Positions 7,997-16,374 of a stretch of 18,206 nucleotides of DNA are shown here, one piece after another (position 1 is the first letter of the stretch; each line of letters opens with the position of its first letter). This DNA is from Haplosporangium gracile (Eukaryota > Mortierellomycota > Mortierellomycetes > Mortierellales > Mortierellaceae). The stretch is from positions 43,977 through 62,182 of the forward strand of contig JAAAUF010000124.1 in NCBI GenBank assembly GCA_015499985.1, read 5' to 3'. Under the pieces are notes generated by a model. That model saw nothing but the letters and a program-made list of their open reading frames with translations. It was not told the DNA's origin and searched no databases. The position numbers and the translations under genes are program-made.

Positions 7997-10839
7997 ATGG
8001 CGTCCTCTTCATCCTTATCCTCAAATCCACTCACAACAGACGACGTCCTCGACGAGATTGAGCGACTCGACCAAAACATAACTCGCACCATGCAGGAGAT
8101 TGGTACTTACTCTCTCACCTGGCTGTTACTCTTCTTTCTTCAAAGGACAAGCTAACAACAATAAAAACAATAGAAACTAACAACCTCCTTCAAAAAAACA
8201 AAAAAATAGATCAAAGCTTCTCAGACTGCCAGATCATCGTGTCGTCAAAGATCCTGCCACAGATCGACCGCTTCGCAGAGTCATCACGGGAAGTCTGGGA
8301 ACACGCCCGTCTCTGGATCAACTTCTTTGAGGCCGCAACCGCTTCATCAGCTCCCGCAGTCGGACGCAGAGCACAGGCAATCAGGAACGCCAGGAACAGA
8401 CAACAGGCTGCCATGGCTGCTTCTGCTAATGCCGCAAATGCACAAGGAACAACAACAACAGGAACAACAGCAGCGGCAACAGCAGCTCAGTCGGAATCAA
8501 CAACTCCTGATTACAATCAAAGCGATGATCTCGGCAGCTCAACCAACCGTCGACGCATCAGCAACATCAACCTCGTTTCATCAAGACTCTCACCAGACTT
8601 TCTTGACGGCTCACCTTCGGGTTCCTTGCCACCAACACCAACACCCCTCGGCAGCAGCAGGAACCGTTTACACCAGGGCACCCATGTTGCCCCCCCTGCA
8701 AAGATTCAGTGGCCCAACAAGGATACACCGGGCAACGCCACACCTACGCGACGACCCTACGAGTATAATGCAGGACAAGACCGGGGCTCGACCACCCCTA
8801 CTATCACTCTCAGGGACCGTCCCATGTCTCTCTCGAGCTATACCCAGCAGGCAAAGACAACAACACCCACCCGAGGCAATGTCAGCGGAGGATTTGAGGA
8901 ACTCAATGTCGATGAGGACCACCAGGACGTCATTACACCACCTAATACTCTGCAGTTCTCGATCCCAGAGTCTAAAGTGGCGACGACACCACGGTCTGTC
9001 TTGGCCAAGAGTCGCGTCAACAAGATCCAAATGAAGGATGGTCTCGTCATTCCTCAGCCAATCTTCGTAAACGACGACGAGGATGTGGAGGACGCAGCCT
9101 TTGTTGAGCGATACACAGGACGAGGCTCCGACGAGGCCGACATCGGAGGATCGAAAAAGAGGGGTCGTGAAGGCGACTCCTTGGATCAAGAAGACCACCC
9201 GGCTGAGGGTCGCTCTTGGGCAACCTTGACAGAGCAACAACGAAGCAAGGAGCGGTTGCTGAAGAGTCCTCGCAAAATGGCCAGCGTCCAGGATTTCTTT
9301 GCCATGCCGTCTTCGACAGCTCGCTCGCGGAATCAGGAACAGGACGATGACAATGATGACGGTCCTCAGAGCCCCAGTCATCAGGCTGTAACTCATAGAA
9401 CCCGGCATGCAGAGGACGAAGACGGAGTTGACCCATTGCTTGCAGCTTTGGCGACACCTCCCGAGATCCGACGAGGCATTCAGGAGTACAAAGCACGCGC
9501 CTCTCTTCTCCCCCAGCGACCTGCACCTCCTGCCTGGGCTGCGCCCACTACCACTTCCTCGGTCTCTAGTGCACCTGTCACCACAAACGTCTCTACCACC
9601 TCAGCGCCAGTATCATCGGCATCCACGGTCACCTTTGCCTCTGTGCCATCGCCTTCATCATCCAATGCTATTTCAGTGTCAACAGCAATGGTAACAGCTT
9701 CCGTGACAGTCAGTGGGACCATTGTGACGCCAGCCCCTGTCAGTACTACCGGCGCCATGAATCCTCCTGCGAGAGTCAATAGCGACAACAGCATCGACTC
9801 TCTTTTCAGGCAATCAATGAGCTCTGGATTTGAGGCGACATCCAATCGGCGGCAGACTATGGCAACACCCACGGACCTGTCAAGAGGCCCGTATGGACAT
9901 CCTGGTGCCTTTAGCAGTCGAGGAGGAAGTGGCAGGAGCAGTATTGGCGGAACAGCGTTCCGCGCAGCTCTGACATCTGCACCGTTCGCCACACCCAAAC
10001 CTGCAGGATCCGTGAACGGTCGTCTCAGCATGTTGGGATCTGCATTGAGGAATCCTCTCTATCCCACATCACCGTCCCCCGCGAGCCGGGCCGCTGCTTC
10101 AGCTATTGCTGCTGCTGCTGCTGCAAGCAACACTTCCAAGGCAACATCGTCTGGACAACAACGTTCTCCACCGCCCCCTTCACCGCGGCGAACCAACGGT
10201 CTTGCACGACCTTCAATGCCTGCAGGTATGGCAGCTTATTCAACTGGGGAATCAACGAGGATGGCGTCTACGCCTGCCAACCTACTCTCTCAAAAGCAGG
10301 GTCAGACGGCAGGCACTACCCTTTCTTTCACACCCGGCCAGAGCAACACTCAACTGGGCAATACAGAAGACTACTCGGGAGCGTTTTCGACACCCTTTTC
10401 GCGGAATCCGCCTCCAGCACCCAGACTTGGCTATCACTCGGATACTCTGATGACACAGAGCAGTCTGGGACTGAACCACGATGGATTTGGAGGATATGAA
10501 AGCGAGGATCGGACAAGGATGACGATGGCGAGCGGGAGCAGCAGCGGATTGAGAGGAGGAGCGGGAGGAGGAGGAAGAGTAGGCGATGGTATGTCGTCGG
10601 CTGGAGGACACACGTCAGCGACCAGTGACAGCGGACCGTTCACGGAGGAAGAAGAGGATGAGACGGGCGACGGAGATGACGACGATGTCAGTGGAATACG
10701 GTCACCCTGCCCGCCTGGACGCACGTTTTATGGGTCGACGACAGACTTGAAGAGCGTGGCCCAGGCGACCGCTTCCAATCCTTCTCTTGCATCCAAGGCT
10801 ACCTCTTCGTTCACCTCCCAGCCACATAGACGCTTTTAA
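7997..10839 (+). CDS. ASK1: DASH/Dam1 complex subunit Ask1, with a very long disordered tail
   Basis: Ask1 is a subunit of the fungal DASH (Dam1) ring, which couples kinetochores to spindle microtubules in the nucleus. Exons 7997-8102 and 8210-10839 are separated by a 107-nt GT..AG intron and give 911 residues. The Ask1 domain lies at about residues 15-80: VLDEIERLDQNITRTMQEID, then SKILPQIDRFAE, then SREVWEHARLWINFFEAA. The splice joint falls inside this conserved segment (MQEI|DQSF), which confirms the intron. The remaining 830 residues are Ser/Thr/Pro/Ala-rich and appear disordered. They contain many SP and TP sites (for example SPDF, TPTPLG, KSPRK, ATPPE), a poly-Ala stretch, Gly-rich runs and an acidic cluster (EEEEDETGDGDDDD) near the end. 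Yeast Ask1 proteins are about 300 residues (from memory) and are phosphorylated by Cdk1 at such sites. Control of this protein by the same kinase is inference. Confidence 0.88.
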
Positions 10840-11730
10840 TTAAACATGAGGTGGCGCAAGCATTTATATAGAATGTTTACGCGCTTTTTTTTTGTCTTTT
10901 CCGCAGCAGGGATTTATTATCTGAAAAATACGGGTACCGGGTTGTCATTAATGGAGATGGCTTTTTCTTTGTTGTTCTTTTTCTTTCGAAAAAAGATTAT
11001 GGCACCCTGATAAATGCCGCTCCACTTTTCCCCTACTTTGCAACTCAGAACGTTAATGCGGACTCCTCTTGTTCCAGGGATGAAAAGGGATGACTGATGT
11101 TGACTGCGTGTGAGAACAAAAAAGTTTGTTGCATTCGATCGATCAGGATGTTTGTTGTTTGCATGTCGTTTTCGTGTTTTCTTTATTGGCTTGGACAAAC
11201 AAGTGCTATCTGAGGACTTTTCACTACCAACTCCAACACTCCAAGGGCAGAGAGGTTAGGGCAGGAAGGCCCGAGATCACAAGCAAAAACCACAAGAACG
11301 AATGCGAGAATGTAAAGACCTACTGGGAAGGGTCCAGGCTTGGGTATTTTTTACTCCTAAGTGGCAGTGTTCTAGAAAACACTTGTTTTCTATGCCCCCT
11401 CCGCACCTTTTTTTTAACTTTTTGGCATTGTCAACAAAGACGAATTGACCCCAATTGGTGATAATGCGTCTGCAAATTGTGTGTGCCTTGATTATTATTT
11501 TTTTCGAGTGTGCGAGAAGAGCCAATTAATTATTGTGGTGGCATTGCTGAGGATTTGATTTTCGTTGTCCCTCTCTTCTCCTAATTGTAGCCTCGCCTCG
11601 TGTATTTCCTATTCCTTCACTGCCTCATTTCTCAATAGACGTTCAATCGAGGGCGATGTCTTTGACCAGTTTTCTTTTTCTCTCGCACTGGTTAGGGAAA
11701 AGAGACAAATGTGGATTCGCAAAGAGTGTT

Positions 11731-11736
11731 TTTATT
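11731..11736 (-). terminator. Candidate polyadenylation signal of the peroxiredoxin gene
   Basis: AATAAA on the - strand lies 145 bp past the stop codon. If it is used, the A-rich block at 11804-11755 lies within the 3' untranslated region. Confidence 0.3.
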
Positions 11737-11754
11737 ATTTACAGAATATGGTTG

Positions 11755-11804
11755 TTTTTTTTTTTTTTTTTTTTATTTTGTTTTTTTTTTTTTTTTTTTT
11801 TTTT
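11755..11804 (+). repeat. Poly-T block (T20-A-T4-G-T24)
   Basis: On the - strand this reads as two long A runs beginning 77 bp after the peroxiredoxin stop codon. The block is a homopolymer and prone to length error in sequencing. Confidence 0.85.
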
Positions 11805-11880
11805 GCAATGGATATGACTTTTGTTGGATTGACAAAAAAGAAAAGAGGAATGCAGATCCGTTCCAGGAAAGAAAGAGTCT

Positions 11881-12564
11881 TTAGATGGTGGCGGGCTGAG
11901 TGCCGGGCTGGGTGGCAAAGCGAAGGTAGGGCTTGACGGTCTTGAAGCCGGGGAAGAGGGTGGCGGCCTCCTCGTTAGAGACGGAGGGGTGGACGATGAC
12001 ATTGTCACCGTGCTTCCAGTTGGCAGGGGTGGTGATGCGGTTCTTGTCACCGAGCTGGAGCGAGTCGACAACACGGAGGATTTCGTCAAAGTTGCGACCG
12101 GTCGAAGCGGGGTAGGAGAGAGTCAAACGGATGGTCTTCTTGGGGTCGATGATGAAGACGGAGCGGACGGTGAATGGGACACCCTTGGCATCGAGGTTAG
12201 TCAAGTCCTGGTAGTCCAACATGTCGTAGAGGGTCGAGATCTTGCGGTCGGCATCGGCGATGATGGGGAACTTGACTTCGACGTCGTTGACCTCGTTGAT
12301 GTCCTTGATCCACTCCTCGTGGGACTCGAGACCGTTGGCGGAGAGACCGATGACCTTGACGTTGCGCTCGTCAAACTTGGGCTGGAGGCGGGCGACAACA
12401 CCGAGCTCAGTGGTGCAGACGGGGGTGAAGTCTGCGGGGTGGGAGAAGAGAATGGCCCAGGAGTTGCCGATAAAGTCGTGGAACTTGATGGGGCCCTGGG
12501 TGGTCTCGGCGTCAAAGTTGGGGGCGATCGAGCCAAGACGGAGGGGGTTGCGGTCGGGAGACAT
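11881..12564 (-). CDS. 1-Cys peroxiredoxin (Prx6 type)
   Basis: This thiol peroxidase reduces hydrogen peroxide and organic peroxides. It has a single uninterrupted exon of 227 residues. The peroxidatic motif is at 43-51 (PADFTPVCT), with Thr47 and Cys50. The conserved Arg is at 134 (GVPFTVRSVFIIDP). Cys50 is the only cysteine in the protein, so there is no resolving cysteine and the 1-Cys mechanism follows. The Prx6-type C-terminal extension is present (about 165-227, containing ITTPANWKHGD and a Lys-Pro-Tyr-Leu-Arg near the end). No targeting peptide is visible, since the domain starts at residue 7 (PLRLGSIAPNF), so a cytosolic location is likely. Codon use is strongly biased to C and G at third positions, which fits high expression and also creates long false open frames on the opposite strand. 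The gene is followed by a T-rich block on the + strand (A-rich in the transcript). Confidence 0.95.
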   Translation of the reverse strand: MSPDRNPLRLGSIAPNFDAETTQGPIKFHDFIGNSWAILFSHPADFTPVCTTELGVVARLQPKFDERNVKVIGLSANGLESHEEWIKDINEVNDVEVKFPIIADADRKISTLYDMLDYQDLTNLDAKGVPFTVRSVFIIDPKKTIRLTLSYPASTGRNFDEILRVVDSLQLGDKNRITTPANWKHGDNVIVHPSVSNEEAATLFPGFKTVKPYLRFATQPGTQPATI

Positions 12565-12626
12565 GTTTGATATGTGTTGTTGTTGGTTGTGAAAGGGGAG
12601 AGAGAAGAGTGGAGTGAAGAAGAATG

Positions 12627-12679
12627 AGAAGAAGAAGAAGAAGAAGAAGAAGAAGAAGAAAGAAAGAAAAGAAAGAAAG
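12627..12679. repeat. GAA then GAAA microsatellite in the peroxiredoxin leader
   Basis: About eleven GAA units on the + strand are followed by GAAA-type units. In the transcript this is a TTC/TTTC-rich leader between the TATA box and the start codon. Confidence 0.85.
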
Positions 12680-12927
12680 TAAGAGAAGATCCCGGATTCG
12701 TTTTATACCACCAATGTGGATAAAAGAATGTCGCCACCGCGGAGCAAAGACGCAACACAACAAAAAAAAAAACAAAGTTAACTGAGTGACAGTCATTGGC
12801 GCTCTTTCTTACATTCTCGTGCCTTTGCCCTTCTTGCTTTTGATTGTCTTTGTCACCAGAGGGATCGATTTCGCCATCGAGGGTGATTCGACAGTCACAC
12901 GCCCTGAATATCATTCGCTCCCCTTTT

Positions 12928-12963
12928 GAACAAGAACATGAACAAGAACAAGAACAAGAACAA
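12928..12963 (+). repeat. Hexanucleotide repeat, unit GAACAA (six copies)
   Basis: Six head-to-tail units are present, the second changed to GAACAT. The array is about 360 bp upstream of the peroxiredoxin start and adjoins the AGGGG element. Confidence 0.85.
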
Positions 12964-12964
12964 G

Positions 12965-14535
12965 TAGGGCTCGTTGTTTGTTCAATCAACTGAACCAACA
13001 GGAGTGCGAGTGTTGTTCAATCGCAATCAACCCTGTGCCCTTTCTTTCCTGCCCTTTTTTTTAAAAAAGTCTTGAAAGTCGTCAAGCTTGGCCACTGCCT
13101 TAAATCACGCCATCGTGCTCTCGCCTCGCCAAAGATCAATGCCCTCTTACTTTCTTCCTTGTCTGTGTGCTTGACTGATAAACAACAAAAATATGTCCTC
13201 GACGCGTTCTTTCCTCCTGCCTCCTTCTTCTTCCTCTTATTCTTCTTCTTCCACAACGTTCTTTTGTGTTTTGGGGTGGGGGTCTCAATTACCCTTGCCT
13301 TACTTCACAACAAAGAGATGCATGATTGAACAACGACAACAAACACAAACAAAAAGAGGAACAACGTGCGGTATCTACTCTTGCCTTTTGTCGTACCCAG
13401 ACTAACAACATAAGGAAAACGAGATCAATGGAGCAATCCGTATCCACTCTTGCACCTTTTCTACGAGATTGATGATCATGATCATGATGGCTTAACCAAC
13501 AGTCCTTCACAAGCGCTAAACCTTGAACTCTTTTTAGAAACGCAACTAATGAAGATTGAGAAGGGTCCACTCCTCCTTACTCTTACACATTCGCACTTCC
13601 TTCTTACCCCCCAACAATCGATGATTTTCTTACTTTTTTCTTTTCTTCTTTTCACTCTTCTTTTTCATTCTTCTTTCCTTTGTACTCACTCTTTCTAACA
13701 AAAAGATCGCTCTTATTGCTATTCATCATCTCTTTTCCTTTCCTTTCCTTTCCTCTCTCCATCTTGTGCTTTTCTATACCCTTCTATTCTTCTCTACCAT
13801 AGGATCGTTGAATGACACGTCGCATTGTTGTTGAGCCCATGCTACTATCTTTGAGAGAGCGACTAAGGGGACCTCAAAATCGGCGCGATCGACCAACCTC
13901 TCGAAATTCCTCAAACAATCAGAGAATCACACCTTCTACACTAAGTGTCTCTCGACTTTACAGGAACTTTTATTTCTGGAACAATAACAACACACCTCCG
14001 GGAGGTTAATGATCCTTTCTTTTTTTTTTTTTTTTTTTTTTCCTATAGAAAAAAAAAAAAAAAAAAAAAAAAAACGATGAAAGAAGCTCGACTTGCGAGG
14101 TTACATTCATTCGTCACAGATTGATGGCGAAAAAGCAGGCCAGTATTAACGGTCAGACAACAACACTATACCCCCTGCTTTTCCCTCTCTGATTTCGCAC
14201 GAGCGAGAATGGCAAAAAAAGAAAGAAAAAAATGTTCGCAGGGGGTGGCGAGAGTGAGAACGGGAAGAGGGAGACGACGTATGCAAGCACAGGGTCGTGC
14301 GTGCGTGCGTGGAATTGACAGTAGGGCAGGAACATGGACGGGCAAAGAGATACAATTCAGGAACGAGAGCAGATACCACTGATAACTGGGTTAGCTTCAC
14401 ATCCAAAGGAAACAATAATAAACATCGTAGGAAAGATAGTAACAATAAAAGGAACAATAGTATTTGTACAGGAAATGGTTACATTGTTATTATTATTATT
14501 ATTGTAAAAGTCTATGAATATAAGAATGCAAGTTA
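12965..14535. other. Intergenic region between the peroxiredoxin and mannosyltransferase genes
   Basis: No gene is firmly supported in about 1.5 kb. The + strand from about 13600 to 13800 is strongly CT-rich, including TTTCC repeats at about 13733-13756, as before the + strand genes of this window. The only ORF after it (13812-14009, 65 residues, Arg/Asn-rich) has no recognisable domain. A 14-bp palindrome lies at 13475-13488. A T22/A26 inverted pair lies at 14020-14074. TTA repeats lie at 14486-14503, close to the mannosyltransferase stop codon and probably in its 3' untranslated region. A non-coding transcript from the CT-rich region cannot be excluded. Confidence 0.5.
14020..14074. repeat. 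Inverted homopolymer pair T22-CCTATAG-A26
   Basis: Twenty-two T are followed by a 7-nt spacer and 26 A, giving a perfect self-complementary arm of 22 bp. It is an unusually clean inverted repeat made of single-base runs. Confidence 0.9.
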
Positions 14536-16374
14536 CTAAACGGCCTCGTTGTTGCCATTGCCACCCTTGACACCATCCGTCCGCAAAAGTCGAGGCACAG
14601 TCAGGATGTTTTTGACAGAAGGCCGGCCCAGCTCTTGAGCCACCCCACGGTCAATTCTCAGCATCTCAAACGCAGTCTGCCGCTGATTCCACTCGACCTC
14701 CTTCAATGCCCCATGGAAGGCCTGGATGAGACAAGAGTGCTCAATGTCCCAGATCCCATGCTCGTCTCGGATCCATGCTGTGTATTTGAGGTAGGGCGAT
14801 CCATCTGTTGTCTTGTCGCGCACCAGACCACTGTTCCACCAGAGTGGTTGACCCTTATGGTTGAAATGCAATTGGTTCCCGCACACACGATCCATCCTAA
14901 TAGGAGACATACTTGTCGAGTCTTGCTTGTAGGGCACACTATCGCCCAGATCGCCAATAACTCCGCCTCCAAAGCGAATGAACGAATACCGCTCCTGAAT
15001 CATCTCCAACCCAATCCAAAACGACTCTTGCTCACCCCAAATGGCTCTATAGGAAGCCTGGTTCCGTTCCTGAACATCGTTCATCTTGCAGATCGCCAAC
15101 AGACCCAAGAAATGGGTCCGCTTGTCCATTACCACCACGCCCGAATCCTGGTCCTGGTCACCCTTGGATCGGAACCATCGCGTCTTGGAAGGGTGATTCG
15201 AGACCGAGGGGAGAGCTGCATCAAGCCAAGCTCGCTTGCTGGCCTGAGAGACCTTGCTGTTCTTGTTGGGCATGGTCCGGGCATAGAAGAAGACCGTTCC
15301 GACCTCTTGGTATCCTCCATCGTCAAACAGGATCTCGGGGTCCTGTAGAAAGTACGCGTCTGCATCGAGGAGGATGACTTCTTGGAACTGCGAGACTAAC
15401 ATCGCAAAGGGCTTGATGACAGGCCCCGAGAGATGAAGAAGAGACTGGTCCAACCGAGTCGTGATATCGATCACCTTGACGCCCGGCATCTGCTCGAACC
15501 AGGCACGATTTTCCTTGGACAGATCCTGTTCTCCCGCATAGTAGATTTCAAGCGGCAGCGAGGATTTGAGCACATTCCGTAGAACCTTGACTGTTGTCCG
15601 TGCGTAAACCGAATGCTTGTCGCCTACACACATCACAATTCCACGCCTCTCGTCAATCGGCCTCCGCGAAGCAGCAGTAACGGTCTCGTGGTAGAGGTCA
15701 AACGTGGTCGCATAAGACTTGAGGATCCAGGGGAATAGTGACCATTCTATCTTTTGGAGAAGCCGTACTGCAGGCGCCATGTCCGGTGATGGCCGGACAT
15801 AGAACTGGTCCTGCTTGTCCTCACCTCTCAGACCTTCATAATTGGGTTGGAGGTGTTGCCAGAGCCCCCTGTAGGCACGAAGTCGTTTCGCCAGATGAAA
15901 GAACATCTTGTCGCTTCCTCCCGCTTTCGAGCCATCCGTCGATGATGCTGCGCCATCGTAGAAGGCTCCGCCCTCATCACCGTACCCCACTTGCTGTCGC
16001 CCAATGGGTAATGCTCCTCGAACAGGACGTGGGGAAGCAGGTGGGGCACCCAAGAACTCAAACATCTCCTGTCCTTCCTTTGTCGACAAAGCCTCCGTAT
16101 CTGCCATGGTCCAGGGGCGGACCTGATCCTTTTTGAAAGTAGCAATATGATGTGTATAATACAAATCGTCGTCACCGGCCTCGGAGGGTACCGACTGGAC
16201 TTGTCCGTCCTCGTCGATGGAGACGTCGAAGGAGCCGTTGTATTGGGAAATGGAGGCGAGGAAGAAGAAAATTGCGACGATGAGGAGGATGCGGAGATCT
16301 TGGCTTCGTCGATGGGGGGAGGTAAAGATTGCGAATGTAGAGGAGGACATTCTTTTGCTGGTCGACCTGCCCAT
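14536..16374 (-). CDS. MNN1-type alpha-1,3-mannosyltransferase (GT71 family)
   Basis: This is a Golgi glycosyltransferase that adds mannose from GDP-mannose to protein glycans. It has a single exon of 612 residues. The architecture is type II membrane protein: a short basic cytosolic tail (1-28), a membrane anchor (about 29-45, ILLIVAIFFFLASISQY), a stem rich in Ser, Gly and acidic residues (about 46-155), then the catalytic domain. Catalytic features include GIVMCVGDKHSVYARTTVKV (245-264), the LPLEIYYAGEQD strand, the metal-binding DxD at 337-339 (LLDADAYFLQDP), DSGVVVMDK (410-418) and GEQESFWIGLEM (447-458). These match the Mannosyl_trans3 (GT71) pattern as I know it. Linkage specificity within the family cannot be read from sequence. 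The start at 16374 gives the full tail; Met9 is an alternative. The leader upstream is CT-rich on the coding strand. Confidence 0.9.
   Translation of the reverse strand: MGRSTSKRMSSSTFAIFTSPHRRSQDLRILLIVAIFFFLASISQYNGSFDVSIDEDGQVQSVPSEAGDDDLYYTHHIATFKKDQVRPWTMADTEALSTKEGQEMFEFLGAPPASPRPVRGALPIGRQQVGYGDEGGAFYDGAASSTDGSKAGGSDKMFFHLAKRLRAYRGLWQHLQPNYEGLRGEDKQDQFYVRPSPDMAPAVRLLQKIEWSLFPWILKSYATTFDLYHETVTAASRRPIDERRGIVMCVGDKHSVYARTTVKVLRNVLKSSLPLEIYYAGEQDLSKENRAWFEQMPGVKVIDITTRLDQSLLHLSGPVIKPFAMLVSQFQEVILLDADAYFLQDPEILFDDGGYQEVGTVFFYARTMPNKNSKVSQASKRAWLDAALPSVSNHPSKTRWFRSKGDQDQDSGVVVMDKRTHFLGLLAICKMNDVQERNQASYRAIWGEQESFWIGLEMIQERYSFIRFGGGVIGDLGDSVPYKQDSTSMSPIRMDRVCGNQLHFNHKGQPLWWNSGLVRDKTTDGSPYLKYTAWIRDEHGIWDIEHSCLIQAFHGALKEVEWNQRQTAFEMLRIDRGVAQELGRPSVKNILTVPRLLRTDGVKGGNGNNEAV

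Larger units (their letters stand above)
10840..11880. other. Convergent intergenic region after ASK1 and after the peroxiredoxin gene
   Basis: No gene is supported in this stretch of about 1 kb. The 111-residue frame at 11126-11461 has no recognisable domain and looks like random AT-rich translation. Visible structure includes a small inverted repeat (AGTGTT/AACACT with a 6-nt loop) at 11364-11381. A long T-rich block lies at 11755-11804, and AATAAA occurs on the - strand at 11736-11731. Confidence 0.55.
12565..12964 (-). promoter_or_regulatory. Promoter and leader of the peroxiredoxin gene
   Basis: On the - strand TATAAAA lies at 12707-12701, about 140 bp before the start codon. ATTGG (a reverse CCAAT box) lies at 12715-12711, immediately upstream of it. 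An AGGGG element, like a yeast stress response element, lies at 12924-12920. A TTC-repeat leader at 12660-12627 follows the TATA box. Use of these elements under stress is inference from yeast knowledge. Confidence 0.5.

Noticed and set aside
7602..8081. 159-residue + strand frame across the oxygenase/ASK1 promoter region
   Set aside because: It runs through the CT-rich leader and reads the ASK1 start in the wrong frame.
8668..9408. 246-residue frame opposite ASK1
   Set aside because: It is a shadow of the ASK1 coding exon with no recognisable domain and no promoter or leader.
11126..11461. 111-residue + strand ORF between ASK1 and the peroxiredoxin gene
   Set aside because: It contains no domain and has the composition of translated AT-rich untranslated sequence.
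11908..11918. Exact match to the yeast proteasome-associated element GGTGGCAAA
   Set aside because: It lies inside the peroxiredoxin coding sequence, far from any proteasome promoter, so it is chance.
11989..12570. 193-residue open frame opposite the peroxiredoxin gene
   Set aside because: It is the mirror of a strongly codon-biased gene. The reading is Gly/Asp/Val-rich without a domain, as expected for antisense of GC-ending codons.
12201..12998. 265-residue - strand frame overlapping the peroxiredoxin start and promoter
   Set aside because: It reads the GAA and GAACAA repeats as poly-Ser and Cys-Ser runs and the peroxiredoxin gene out of frame, with no domain.
13812..14009. 65-codon + strand ORF after a CT-rich stretch
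   Set aside because: It is too short and compositionally odd (Arg/Asn-rich) to call a gene, with no domain. It is kept only as part of a finding.
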